A stretch of 64,000 bases of DNA from the NCBI GenBank assembly GCA_017428945.1, contig JAFRPW010000035.1, forward strand, positions 1 through 64,000. Direction: 5' to 3'. Shown in pieces: positions 40,426-48,166 of the stretch; the first letter of the stretch is position 1; the number at the start of each line of letters is the position of its first letter. A model generated the notes under the pieces. It saw only the letters and a list, made by a program, of their open reading frames with translations. It searched no databases and was not told where the DNA came from. The translations under genes were made by a program, and so were the position numbers. The DNA comes from Bacteroidales bacterium. Lineage in GTDB: Bacteria > Bacteroidota > Bacteroidia > Bacteroidales > UBA932.

Positions 40426-41655
40426 ATGAATATGAAAAAGCTTGCATGTTTAATACTGACAGCGGTGTTTGCCGTTTCCTGCACAATGGATGAGTTTGGC
40501 AGTTTTTCAAAGTCGGACGGTGGCTATTATGATCTTTCCGGAGAGGCTGTGGGAGATGGTGGATATGGTGAGGCGGCAGGCGAGCCTTCCGTAAATGGTG
40601 AAGGCGGCGGCAACAGCCAGGCCGGCCGTATAACTGCCGGTGAATGGAACGACCTGGACCATTGGGACTTCTGGGGCCAGCTAATGACCGGAGAAGACTT
40701 TGCCCAGTATAGTTCCTATTGGAGATTCTGGACCAATAACCGCATTGCCGTTGAGGTTACCGACAAGGACGGCAAGCCTGTTTCCGGAGTCAGGGTTACC
40801 CTTCAGCGCACGGGGGCCGATATCTGGAGCGCAGTTACGGACAATCTTGGCCGTGCAGAGTGCTGGGTGGGCATTTTCCAGAAGGAAGACCAGGTGGATG
40901 CATCGTCAATAAGCATAAGCGTCAACGGGAAGGTATGGGAGACTGCTCCTGCCATCACAGCCTGGGATTGTCCCAACGGCGTGTCCGTGAACAGGATAGT
41001 AGTGGAAAACGCTGCTCCGGCGGCAGAGAAGGCAGACATCGCCTTCATAGTTGACGCCACGGGCTCCATGTACGACGAAATCAAGTTCCTCAAGGACGAC
41101 CTCATGGATATCCTCCGGAAAGTGGAGGCAAAGCAGGGCGGCGTTACTTTCCGCACAGGATCAGTTTTCTACAGGGACGAAGGTGATGCTTACATAACCC
41201 GCAGCAGCAACTTCTCCGATAAGTTCTCAACAACTTTGGACTTCATTTCCAAGCAGGATGCCGATGGTGGCGGAGATTATCCCGAGGCCGTACATACCGC
41301 CCTTGAAAAGAGCCTTCAGGACCTCTCATGGGACCAGAGCGCAAAGGCAAAACTGGCATTCATACTTCTTGATGCTCCTGCACATCATTTTGACAATGTG
41401 ATTACCAGTATGCAGTCTTCTATCAAGTCTTATGCGGCAAACGGCATAAAAGTCATTCCCATTGCGGCCAGCGGTATAGACAAGAGCGCAGAATTCATGC
41501 TCCGATTCTTCGCTGCGGCAACAGGCGGCACCTACGTGTTCATCACAAATGACAGCGGTATAGGCGGCGACCACATTGCAGCATCTGTGGGCGAGTATCA
41601 GGTTGAAGTGCTGAACGACCTCATTATCCGTCTCATCGAGAAATATACGGACTAG
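40426..41655 (+). CDS. VWA-domain lipoprotein
   Basis: The 409-residue protein has a lipoprotein signal with lipobox FAVSC (Cys19) and a Gly/Ser-rich linker (about residues 30-70). A small beta-sandwich follows (about 105-190; IAVEVTDKDGKPVSGVRVTL). The rest is a von Willebrand A domain (about 203-400) with the metal site DIAFIVDATGSMYDEIKFLK. VWA domains bind protein partners through a divalent metal. It is followed 3 bases later by another lipoprotein gene and then a barrel gene, suggesting one outer-membrane assembly. I do not recognise the system. Confidence 0.85.
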   Translation: MNMKKLACLILTAVFAVSCTMDEFGSFSKSDGGYYDLSGEAVGDGGYGEAAGEPSVNGEGGGNSQAGRITAGEWNDLDHWDFWGQLMTGEDFAQYSSYWRFWTNNRIAVEVTDKDGKPVSGVRVTLQRTGADIWSAVTDNLGRAECWVGIFQKEDQVDASSISISVNGKVWETAPAITAWDCPNGVSVNRIVVENAAPAAEKADIAFIVDATGSMYDEIKFLKDDLMDILRKVEAKQGGVTFRTGSVFYRDEGDAYITRSSNFSDKFSTTLDFISKQDADGGGDYPEAVHTALEKSLQDLSWDQSAKAKLAFILLDAPAHHFDNVITSMQSSIKSYAANGIKVIPIAASGIDKSAEFMLRFFAAATGGTYVFITNDSGIGGDHIAASVGEYQVEVLNDLIIRLIEKYTD

Positions 41656-41658
41656 CGT

Positions 41659-42219
41659 ATGAACAGGTTTAAGTCGTTATTGCCCATTGCCCTGTCCCTT
41701 ATGCTGACCGGATGCGTGACAGACATGGATCCCTTTGAGGGGGGAGACGGCGTAAGGGTGAATATTAACGGACAGAAATGCGTCATGTACGGGATTCCAG
41801 GTGGGTATTATGCTACTCTGGAAGCCGCCAATGACGTGAGTACCTTCCAGGCCGATATTACCATGATGTCCGCTATCACCGATGTGCACATCAACTATGT
41901 GGTTCCGGAGATGACACAAATAGAAAGGTCAGTGTTCAGGCTGCATTTCGATATCAGGGATAACAATGCATTTGTAAGGGAGCAGAAGTACCAGATACAT
42001 GCTTCCGGGACAAAAACTGCATCGCTCATTGTGCCTGAACAGAATGTCGACACCCAATCATCTGAAGAGGTAGTGGCGCTCAAGGGCTGGGCATATTTCC
42101 TCAGTCTGGGAAATGTGGTTGAGGTAAGGTTTGAGCTGAACGGAACAGGTGCAGACGGCAAGGATTATGCCCTGCGTCACGGATTCCTGCGTTTACATCA
42201 AAAGAAGGAGCAGCAATGA
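41659..42219 (+). CDS. Lipoprotein of unknown function
   Basis: The 186-residue protein has a lipoprotein signal ending LMLTGC (Cys19). The mature part looks all-beta (VRVNINGQKCVMYGIPGGYY and VEVRFELNGTGADGKDYAL). I do not recognise the family. It lies between the VWA lipoprotein and an outer-membrane barrel gene, whose ATG overlaps its TGA by 4 bases. A structural or adaptor role in that envelope unit is inferred only from the operon. Confidence 0.75.
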   Translation: MNRFKSLLPIALSLMLTGCVTDMDPFEGGDGVRVNINGQKCVMYGIPGGYYATLEAANDVSTFQADITMMSAITDVHINYVVPEMTQIERSVFRLHFDIRDNNAFVREQKYQIHASGTKTASLIVPEQNVDTQSSEEVVALKGWAYFLSLGNVVEVRFELNGTGADGKDYALRHGFLRLHQKKEQQ

Positions 42220-42800
42220 GAAAGGTATTGGCAACAGCATTTCTTGCGCTGTTATTCACGGGATTATCGGCCCAGGAAAAGAATATAAACGTAGGCTTTG
42301 CCCTTGGTGGGTATGACCGATACACCTACGGCCATTCTGAGATAGTTGATGTCCACAAGAGTTCAACCTACAATGACATATCTTACGTATCCAACCCTAT
42401 CGTACTCCCGACTCTTACATTTGAAGGAGGATACGTTTTTAAAGGCAATCATGTGGGAGCCTTCATGGGTGCATACTGGAGCTATGCGTGGAATAATATG
42501 TACGGCGGTCCCAGTCCTCTAAGGGAGAGCGAGAGCATCCTTCATCTTGTGCCTCAGGTCAGATTGTATTACCTATACAGGGGAAGTGCCAGACTGTATG
42601 CCACATTTGGACTTGGAGCCCGCATAAGGTCATTCTCGGAAACGTTTGAGGGTGATACCATCCGGTCCAGCAAAGCAACGGTCAGTTATATCATATCTCC
42701 TTTCGGAATGTCTTTTGGGGACAGGTGGACATTCGCCTGCGACTTTGGCTTCGGAACCCCCTGGTATCTGTTCAACATGACCTTCGGATACCGTTTCTAG
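42216..42800 (+). CDS. Small outer-membrane beta-barrel protein
   Basis: The 194-residue protein has a signal peptide (cleavage after FTGLSAQ) followed by alternating aromatic and polar strands, for example VGAFMGAYWSYAWNNMYGG and LYYLYRGSARLYATFGLGAR. It ends in the aromatic signal FNMTFGYRF typical of outer-membrane barrels. Length suits an eight-stranded barrel. It is the last gene of the operon with the VWA lipoprotein, coupled by an ATGA overlap, and may anchor or partner it. It converges on the lactonase gene with a 3-base gap. Confidence 0.8.
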   Translation: MRKVLATAFLALLFTGLSAQEKNINVGFALGGYDRYTYGHSEIVDVHKSSTYNDISYVSNPIVLPTLTFEGGYVFKGNHVGAFMGAYWSYAWNNMYGGPSPLRESESILHLVPQVRLYYLYRGSARLYATFGLGARIRSFSETFEGDTIRSSKATVSYIISPFGMSFGDRWTFACDFGFGTPWYLFNMTFGYRF

Positions 42801-42803
42801 CTT

Positions 42804-43895
42804 TTACGGAACAAACTGGATACAGACCGGGGCGCTGCATTCTATGGTGGCCCCGGTTTTTCGCAGGCTCCCGTTTCTGCCTATCAAGTAAATCTCTACG
42901 GCATTGCTGTCCCTGCAGGCGCAGAGGAGGTATCGGCCGTCCGGGGAGATTGCGAAGTTGCGGGGATGGATGCCAGTTTGGGTGTAGCTTTTCCAGATTA
43001 CTTTCCCGCTTTCGGAATCTATTGAGAAACAGGAGATTCCGTCTTCCTTGAGGCGGTGGCTGGTGTACAGGTGGCGGCCGTCCGGAGTGATATGGAGGTC
43101 AGCGCTGCCGTGGCCGTCTCCGTTGTAGGCTTTTATGTCCTGGATGGGCTCCAGAGAACCGTCGGAGTAGGAGAAGACAAGCAGGTGGTCGGAGAGTTCG
43201 CATAGGAGGTATGCAAATCGTCCATCGGCACTGAAGACAAGATGCCTGGGGCCATATTTCTCCGGCGCTTCATTTGCCCATGCCAGAGACCCTTCCCCAA
43301 GCGGTTGGCCGCCGTCTTCAAGTTTGAAGCGGTGGATGCAGTCGTTGCCAAGGTTGGTCACGAAGATGTACTTGCCGTCGGGAGAAATTACGGCGCAGTG
43401 CATGTGGGCACCGCTTTTAATGCCATCGCCCTTAAACTGACTAAGGCCCTGGATGTGCCCCTCCTGATCCAGAGAAAACGCGCTCACAGTGCCGCCTGTA
43501 TAGTTTGAACTCACAATGGCGTTTCCAGTATACAGTATGTTGCACGGGTCTTCGCCGTCAAGTTGTTCCTTGGGAATTGGAACGCTGTCCAGAAGATGGA
43601 TAGTGCTTTCCGTGAGGGTATATGAACTCACTCCCTGCCTGCCGTCGTTGAACTCGTTCACGGAATACGCCAGGGTTCCATTCGGGTTTGTTATCACAAA
43701 TGACGGATTTCCTGCCGGCGCGCAGTCCAGGAGAGTACAATCAGCTGTTTTTGTATTGAAGGAATATAGATACACGCCCTCTGCGGCAGTGTTTTCAGTA
43801 TATGTTCCCACAAGGAGCCTCACCTCCTGAGGAGCAGAGCATGCTGCCATAAGTGCAAAACCAATAAAGCAAGAAAGAGTTAAGTTCATTTTCAT
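42804..43895 (-). CDS. Lactonase-family (6-phosphogluconolactonase-like) beta-propeller lipoprotein
   Basis: The 363-residue protein matches the seven-bladed Lactonase family (YbhE-like): RLLVGTYTENTAAEGVYLYS, GDGIKSGAHMHCAVISPDGK, YGPRHLVFSADGRFAYLLCE and FAISPDGRYLLCACRDSN. Cytoplasmic YbhE hydrolyses 6-phosphogluconolactone. This copy has a lipoprotein signal (LMAAC, Cys19), so it acts outside the cytoplasm and its substrate may differ. Starts at 43895 and 43889 are both possible. It is monocistronic, with a TATATTTG box just upstream. Confidence 0.88.
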   Translation of the reverse strand: MKMNLTLSCFIGFALMAACSAPQEVRLLVGTYTENTAAEGVYLYSFNTKTADCTLLDCAPAGNPSFVITNPNGTLAYSVNEFNDGRQGVSSYTLTESTIHLLDSVPIPKEQLDGEDPCNILYTGNAIVSSNYTGGTVSAFSLDQEGHIQGLSQFKGDGIKSGAHMHCAVISPDGKYIFVTNLGNDCIHRFKLEDGGQPLGEGSLAWANEAPEKYGPRHLVFSADGRFAYLLCELSDHLLVFSYSDGSLEPIQDIKAYNGDGHGSADLHITPDGRHLYTSHRLKEDGISCFSIDSESGKVIWKSYTQTGIHPRNFAISPDGRYLLCACRDSNAVEIYLIGRNGSLRKTGATIECSAPVCIQFVP

Positions 43896-43899
43896 ATTG

Positions 43900-43907
43900 C
43901 AAATATA
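43900..43907 (-). promoter_or_regulatory. Promoter -7 box (TATATTTG on minus strand) of the lactonase gene
   Basis: CAAATATA on the plus strand ends 4 bases from the ATG at 43895 and 10 from the alternative ATG at 43889. Confidence 0.6.
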
Positions 43908-44000
43908 GTAATTAAATCACTCCCGTCTCATGTGTCGCTCCGTGTTGGGTTGAATTTCCTCGTGGCGAATAAATTTCTGTATATCAATCTGTTACTAGAT

Positions 44001-44072
44001 AATATGCATGAGGTTACTTGGGGGTATTTGTTGGTAACTTACTGATTGATAGTCAAATACGTGCCACGGTGC
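44001..44072 (+). repeat. Orphan copy of the transposase-associated palindrome
   Basis: AATATGCATGAGG (44001-44013) matches the palindrome arms flanking the Y1 transposase. A different inner stem (GGTTAC/GTAAC) and a TTGATAG...GTGCCACGGTGC tail follow, as at the transposase ends. It lies between the lactonase promoter and the DUF486 gene, where it could be a non-autonomous copy. Confidence 0.6.
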
Positions 44073-44111
44073 TTTATAGGCAAATCACTTGACAATCTCC
44101 GTAAGTTGGAG

Positions 44112-44119
44112 TAACTTTG
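44112..44119 (+). promoter_or_regulatory. Promoter -7 box (TAACTTTG) of the DUF486 gene
   Basis: TAACTTTG lies 18 bases before the ATG at 44138. Confidence 0.6.
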
Positions 44120-44137
44120 CGGCCAAATTATAATACG

Positions 44138-44509
44138 ATGCAAGGTTTCTGGACTGTTCTGATGCTGGTGTTCTCCAACATCTTCATGACATTCGCCTGG
44201 TATGGCCATCTCAAACTCAGTGAGATGAAGATATCTACCGGCTGGCCCCTCATACTGGTAATACTGTTCTCCTGGGGTATTGCTTTCTTTGAGTACTGCC
44301 TCACAGTGCCTGCAAACCGCATTGGCTTTCAAGCCAATGGCGGGCCGTTCAACCTGCTTCAACTGAAAGTTATCCAGGAGGTGATATCACTTACCGTGTT
44401 TACCGTGTTAATCATGTTCATGTTCAAAGGCCAGACCCTTCACTGGAACCATATCGCCGCCTTTGTCTGCCTTGTCCTTGCAGTTTTCTTCGTTTTCCTT
44501 GAGAAGTAG
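44138..44509 (+). CDS. DMT-like membrane protein, DUF486 family
   Basis: The 123-residue protein has four transmembrane helices and matches the DUF486 family of small drug/metabolite-type proteins: SNIFMTFAWYGHLKL, FFEYCLTVPANRIG and LQLKVIQEVISLTVF. Such half-size proteins are thought to work as dimers. No substrate is known. I chose ATG 44138 rather than an upstream TTG overlapping the -7 box. It lies between two copies of the GCATGAG palindrome. Confidence 0.88.
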   Translation: MQGFWTVLMLVFSNIFMTFAWYGHLKLSEMKISTGWPLILVILFSWGIAFFEYCLTVPANRIGFQANGGPFNLLQLKVIQEVISLTVFTVLIMFMFKGQTLHWNHIAAFVCLVLAVFFVFLEK

Positions 44510-44556
44510 ACACCAGCGTGGCGATTAACACGCTTATTACTAATATGTTAAGCTAT

Positions 44557-44584
44557 AATACGCATGAGGCCCCTCATGCGTATT
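44557..44584. repeat. Left palindrome of the Y1 transposase unit
   Basis: A perfect 13-bp inverted repeat, AATACGCATGAGG and CCTCATGCGTATT, with a 2-base spacer. A tail TTGTG...TTGACTATC...GCCACGTGC runs to about 44627. A matching element lies beyond the transposase at 45715-45742. Confidence 0.85.
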
Positions 44585-44777
44585 GTTGTGTATGTGGTTG
44601 ACTATCATATATATGTGCGCCACGTGCAATTATAATCATGTAAACTCTACAAATAGTAGAGTTAATGGTGTAAATCGGTGGAATCGTATATTTTTTCGGA
44701 TATCTTTTAAACGATTCTTGCTAAGTCCGCAGATGTGCATTATAATTGTGCCGGACAGTCTTGTCTGTCAGGTTATT

Positions 44778-45686
44778 ATGAAGAGAAGATTTATAAGAGG
44801 AGTTCCTAATCACTGTTATCAGAAAACCGCTCGTGGGGTGTTGCTGTTTTATTCGGTATCGGATTTCGTGGTATTGTTCACTCATATTTGTGTCTCAGCC
44901 ATGCGGCACAGGGTGAGAATCCTGTCCATCGTCCTTATGCCGGACCATCTGCATATCTGTGTCGAGGCCGATAGTGTAGATGAATTGAACGATTTTGTCA
45001 AATGCTATTCCAGTCCCTTCGCAATAGCTCATAACCGACGATGCTCATACTACGGCGCCCTGTTCAGGCACCGTTATGGAAGTGCCCCCAAAAAAACAGA
45101 CAAGGCAATACGTACTAACCTCATTTATATCGGGAATAATCCAGTGGAACGTCATCTGACAAAAAAGGCTGAGGACTATCAGTGGAATTTCCTGAAATAC
45201 TACAGGTGCCCAAACCCTTTTTCTGATAAGCTTGTCCTGAGTCATGCTTCCAGAAAGCTCAGGAACGCTGTAAGTGAAGTCAACACCTGCAGGAGGGCAT
45301 TGATTCCTATTAAATATGAATTGCTGCGGAGGATAGCTTCGCCACTATCAGCCATGGAGAAGCGTCAGCTTGTGGATTACATCGTATCTACCTATAATGT
45401 AATCGATTATGAGGCGGCAATATCATATTTCGGCACTTATGAGAATATGATCGGGGCTATGCATGTCACGACCGGAAGTGAGTATGATATGAAGGAGGAA
45501 CATCCAGGCTGGGATGACTCCAATTACGCCAAAATGCACACCGTTGTCATGCGTGAATACGGTTTTAATGACATTCACCGGGTGCTGTCTTTATCGGAAC
45601 AGGAGAAGAAGAACCTGATTAAGTTACTGGCGGAGAGCACACATGCTCCGCTAAGGCAGATAGAACGATATCTTCGTGTCAGATAA
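44778..45686 (+). CDS. REP-associated Y1 (HUH) transposase
   Basis: The roughly 302-residue protein is an IS200-like single-strand DNA transposase of the REP-associated (RAYT, TnpA_REP) branch. It has the HUH motif in IVLMPDHLHI (His57, His59) and a candidate nucleophile Tyr in RTNLIYIGNNPVERHL (Tyr117), followed by EDYQWNFLKYY. The start MKRRFIRGVPNHCYQK at 44778 fits relatives I recall; an upstream ATG at 44733 is possible. Palindromes with GCATGAG arms flank the gene on both sides, as expected for a transposase that acts on REP-like hairpins. The gene is intact and more AT-rich than its neighbours. Confidence 0.85.
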   Translation: MKRRFIRGVPNHCYQKTARGVLLFYSVSDFVVLFTHICVSAMRHRVRILSIVLMPDHLHICVEADSVDELNDFVKCYSSPFAIAHNRRCSYYGALFRHRYGSAPKKTDKAIRTNLIYIGNNPVERHLTKKAEDYQWNFLKYYRCPNPFSDKLVLSHASRKLRNAVSEVNTCRRALIPIKYELLRRIASPLSAMEKRQLVDYIVSTYNVIDYEAAISYFGTYENMIGAMHVTTGSEYDMKEEHPGWDDSNYAKMHTVVMREYGFNDIHRVLSLSEQEKKNLIKLLAESTHAPLRQIERYLRVR

Positions 45687-45714
45687 CTTTCTGACAATTA
45701 GCTTATTAAGCAAA

Positions 45715-45742
45715 AATACGCATGAGTATTCTCATGCATATT
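45715..45742. repeat. Right palindrome of the Y1 transposase unit
   Basis: AATACGCATGAG and CTCATGCATATT (one mismatch) with a TATT loop. A tail ATTGTG...TTGATAC...GCCACGCGC runs to about 45787 and parallels the left element in the same orientation. Confidence 0.8.
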
Positions 45743-45839
45743 ATTGTGCAATATATTGATACATAGCAGCTTATCTGCCACGCGCCCGCAGGAGGGAAAC
45801 CATATTGGCTATATAATTGGATTTCAAAATTTAATTTAT

Positions 45840-45847
45840 TACCTTTG
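45840..45847 (+). promoter_or_regulatory. greA promoter -7 box (TACCTTTG)
   Basis: TACCTTTG lies 71 bases before the greA ATG, giving a long leader that contains a hairpin with a T-run. Confidence 0.65.
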
Positions 45848-45861
45848 CAACAGATACTTGT

Positions 45862-45901
45862 AGCGCGACGGCCGGTCAAATGGTCGTCGGCTCGTTTTTT
45901 T
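45862..45901 (+). terminator. Terminator-like hairpin in the greA leader (attenuator candidate)
   Basis: AGC-CGACGGCC (45862-45873, one bulged base) pairs with GGTCGTCG-GCT (45882-45892, one G-T pair), followed by CGTTTTTTT. It lies between the greA -7 box and the ATG at 45919, so it can only terminate transcripts destined for greA. Confidence 0.7.
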
Positions 45902-45918
45902 GACAACGAAAATAAGAA

Positions 45919-46389
45919 ATGCCACAGATCGAAATGATGACACAGGCGGGCCTCGACAAGCTCAAGAGGGAACTCGCCGAAGCACTGGCCCAGAGGCCGG
46001 TTATCTCTGCAGCAATTGCAGAAGCCCGCGAGAAGGGAGACCTCTCTGAAAATGCAGAATACGATGCAGCACGCGACGCCCAGGGCCTCCTGGAAGTGAA
46101 GATTGCACGCCTTAAGGAAAAGGTTGCCAACGCCCGCGTAATAGATGAAAGCAAGCTCAGCGCAGATTCCGTCCAGCTCCTCTCCAAGGTAAAGGTCCAG
46201 AATCTCCAGAACAAGATGGAAATGAATTTCCAGATTGTGGCTGAGACAGAGGCCGATTTCTCCAAGGGCCTTCTGGCTGCAACAACCCCCATCGGCAAGG
46301 CCCTCATCGGCCACAGCAAAGGGGAAACCGTTGAGGCAAAGGTCCCCAGCGGCATCATGAAATTCAAGATCCTGGACATCTCCCTCTAG
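45919..46389 (+). CDS. greA: Transcription elongation factor GreA
   Basis: GreA rescues backtracked RNA polymerase by stimulating transcript cleavage. The 156-residue protein has the N-terminal coiled coil with the acidic tip EAREKGDLSENAEYDAARDA (the essential Asp-Glu pair) and a C-terminal FKBP-like domain. It heads an operon with the HIT protein (3-base gap). A terminator-like hairpin in its leader suggests autoregulation by attenuation. Confidence 0.95.
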   Translation: MPQIEMMTQAGLDKLKRELAEALAQRPVISAAIAEAREKGDLSENAEYDAARDAQGLLEVKIARLKEKVANARVIDESKLSADSVQLLSKVKVQNLQNKMEMNFQIVAETEADFSKGLLAATTPIGKALIGHSKGETVEAKVPSGIMKFKILDISL

Positions 46390-46392
46390 AGT

Positions 46393-46797
46393 ATGGCAAC
46401 CATTTTCACCAAAATAGCCAACGGGGAAATCCCTTCCTACAAGTGCGCAGAGAACCAGGATTTCTACGCTTTCCTGGACATTTCCCCCCTTGCCAAGGGC
46501 CACACCCTGGTAATCCCCAAGAAGGTTGAGGACGATTATATCTTCCACCTGGATGCCGCCACCTACGAAGGCCTCTGGGCCTTTGCCCGCAAGGTTGCTA
46601 CCGCCCTCAAGGCCGCAGTGCCCTGCAAGAGGGTTGGCGTAGCCGTCCTGGGCATGGAAGTTCCTCATACCCACATCCACCTTGTGCCCCTCCAGACAGA
46701 GGGAGACATGGATTTCCGCAAGCCTCATCTTTCCCTGGAGCCCGCGGAAATGAAGGCAATTGCAGACGCAATATTTGCAGAGTATGAAAAGCTTTAG
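46393..46797 (+). CDS. HIT-family nucleotide hydrolase/transferase
   Basis: The 134-residue protein has the histidine triad VPHTHIHLVP and the N-terminal TIFTKIANGEIPSYKCAENQ typical of Hint-type proteins, which cleave nucleoside phosphoramidates or AMP-lysine. The greA-HIT pairing is one I recall from other Bacteroidales. Its 3' end overlaps the start of the downstream lipoprotein gene by 14 bases. Confidence 0.93.
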   Translation: MATIFTKIANGEIPSYKCAENQDFYAFLDISPLAKGHTLVIPKKVEDDYIFHLDAATYEGLWAFARKVATALKAAVPCKRVGVAVLGMEVPHTHIHLVPLQTEGDMDFRKPHLSLEPAEMKAIADAIFAEYEKL

Positions 46798-47884
46798 ACT
46801 GCTTCTTCTTGCAGCCCTTGTGCTTGCATCCTGCGCCAAGAACACGCAGATCACTGGCATAGTCAAGGACGCTCCTGAGTCCAATCTTACCTTCCAGATG
46901 CTGGACGTGAACCGTTTCCAGCTCCTTGACACCGTCAAAACAGGGGCCGATGGCTCCTTCAAATATGCCCTGGACCTGGAAGAGCCCGCATTTGTATACC
47001 TCTTCCACGGAGACCGCCAGATAGCCTCCCTCCTCCTCCAGAAAGGAGATAAGGTTAAGGTAGAGACAGATACCTTAGGTGCATACCGCACGGAAGGCTC
47101 GGAGGACTGCCTCCGCCTCCAGAAAGTGGAGAACTCCTACAACGCTTTCCTTCGTGACCTCGGCACTATCCTCGCCACGGAGCAGAATCCTGATCCGGCC
47201 ATCTCCCGCCGCTATGTGGAGTACTACAGGGACCGCGTGAGCTACATCATGCAGAATTCCAAGTCCTTTGCTGTAGTGCCTGTTTTCTTCCAGCAGGTGA
47301 ACGAGACTCTTCCCGTATTCAGCAATGCTACGGACGGCTTTATCATGAACTCAATTGCCGATTCCCTGAGCACAGTATGCCCTGACTCCCGCTGGATCAA
47401 GGCCCTCCGCAAGGAAGCGGACCGCCGCATGGAAGCCGTTAAGATGGATGCCAAGCTCAAGGATGCCCAGGAAGTGGGCTATATCGACATAGACCTTCCC
47501 GGCATGGAGGGAAAGAACATCAAGTTGTCCGAGGTTGAGTCCAAGGTTACCATGGTGTATTTCTGGGCCTCCACTGCAGAGCAGAAGATGTTCAATATCA
47601 GCTCCTTACTTCCTATCTACGAGGAATTCCACCCCAAGGGTCTGGAAATATATGCCATTGCATTGGACGCGGACAAGAGCTCCTGGGCGGCAGCCATAAA
47701 GAACCAGAAACTTCCCTGGGTGAACGTATGCGACATCCGTGGCGTCTCTTCGCCTTACGTCCAGTCCTACGGCGTCACATCCCTGCCGATGCTCTGGATA
47801 ATTCGTGACGGCGAAATAGACCCTGTCTCCGGTCTTGGTAACATTGACGCCCTCAAGGCATATCTTAGAAAGAACCTCCGCTAA
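46784..47884 (+). CDS. Thioredoxin-fold lipoprotein lacking the redox cysteines (DUF4369/TlpA-like)
   Basis: The 366-residue protein has a lipoprotein signal with lipobox VLASC (Cys17). A DUF4369-like beta domain (about residues 20-115; QITGIVKDAPESNLTFQML), a helical region and a C-terminal TlpA-like thioredoxin fold (about 230-366) follow. Where TlpA proteins have WCxxC, this one reads YFWASTAEQKMF, with no cysteine. A cis-Pro is kept in GVTSLPMLWIIRDG. It is therefore unlikely to be a redox enzyme. I chose ATG 46784, inside the 3' end of the HIT gene. Confidence 0.85.
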   Translation: MKSFRLLLLAALVLASCAKNTQITGIVKDAPESNLTFQMLDVNRFQLLDTVKTGADGSFKYALDLEEPAFVYLFHGDRQIASLLLQKGDKVKVETDTLGAYRTEGSEDCLRLQKVENSYNAFLRDLGTILATEQNPDPAISRRYVEYYRDRVSYIMQNSKSFAVVPVFFQQVNETLPVFSNATDGFIMNSIADSLSTVCPDSRWIKALRKEADRRMEAVKMDAKLKDAQEVGYIDIDLPGMEGKNIKLSEVESKVTMVYFWASTAEQKMFNISSLLPIYEEFHPKGLEIYAIALDADKSSWAAAIKNQKLPWVNVCDIRGVSSPYVQSYGVTSLPMLWIIRDGEIDPVSGLGNIDALKAYLRKNLR

Positions 47885-48166
47885 AAGAGGCTTTTTTTAA
47901 GGCAATTTGAGTATTCAGAATTATGGACGCATTATAGTGAAGTTTATGAATCCTTCGATGATATTACAAGAATATATGGTTTTACGGATCCAAACGATTA
48001 AGTTGTTGTGAGACAAAACACAGTTTCTAATGACTATCTGCTCATGAATTGGGGGTATGATGGGGCGTGGGATGAGGACCTTTTCAGTACATATGAAAGT
48101 GCATACTGGCCGGCCAACAATGGAAATCATCAATATAAAAGGAAAATATATTATGGCTTCAATTAA
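47885..48166 (+). pseudogene. Remnant of a secreted protease-like gene (C10 peptidase C-terminus?)
   Basis: One frame stays readable from 47885 to the stop at 48166 except for a single in-frame TAA (47999-48001). Before the stop it reads FEYSELWTHYSEVYESFDDI, after it SNDYLLMNWGYDGAWDED and then NGNHQYKRKIYYGFN. The NWGYDG stretch and its distance from the end resemble C10 (streptopain-like) peptidases. No start, catalytic Cys or His is left, so it is a fragment. The next lipoprotein gene overlaps its end by 14 bases, like a coupled partner gene. Confidence 0.5.

Noticed and set aside
42725-43051. 108-codon plus-strand frame at the barrel-lactonase junction
   Set aside because: It crosses the stop of the barrel gene in another frame and runs antisense through the lactonase; composition is that of a shadow frame.
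45706-47091. 461-codon minus-strand frame over greA, HIT and the lipoprotein start
   Set aside because: Covers three genuine plus-strand genes and the greA leader; not credible as a gene.
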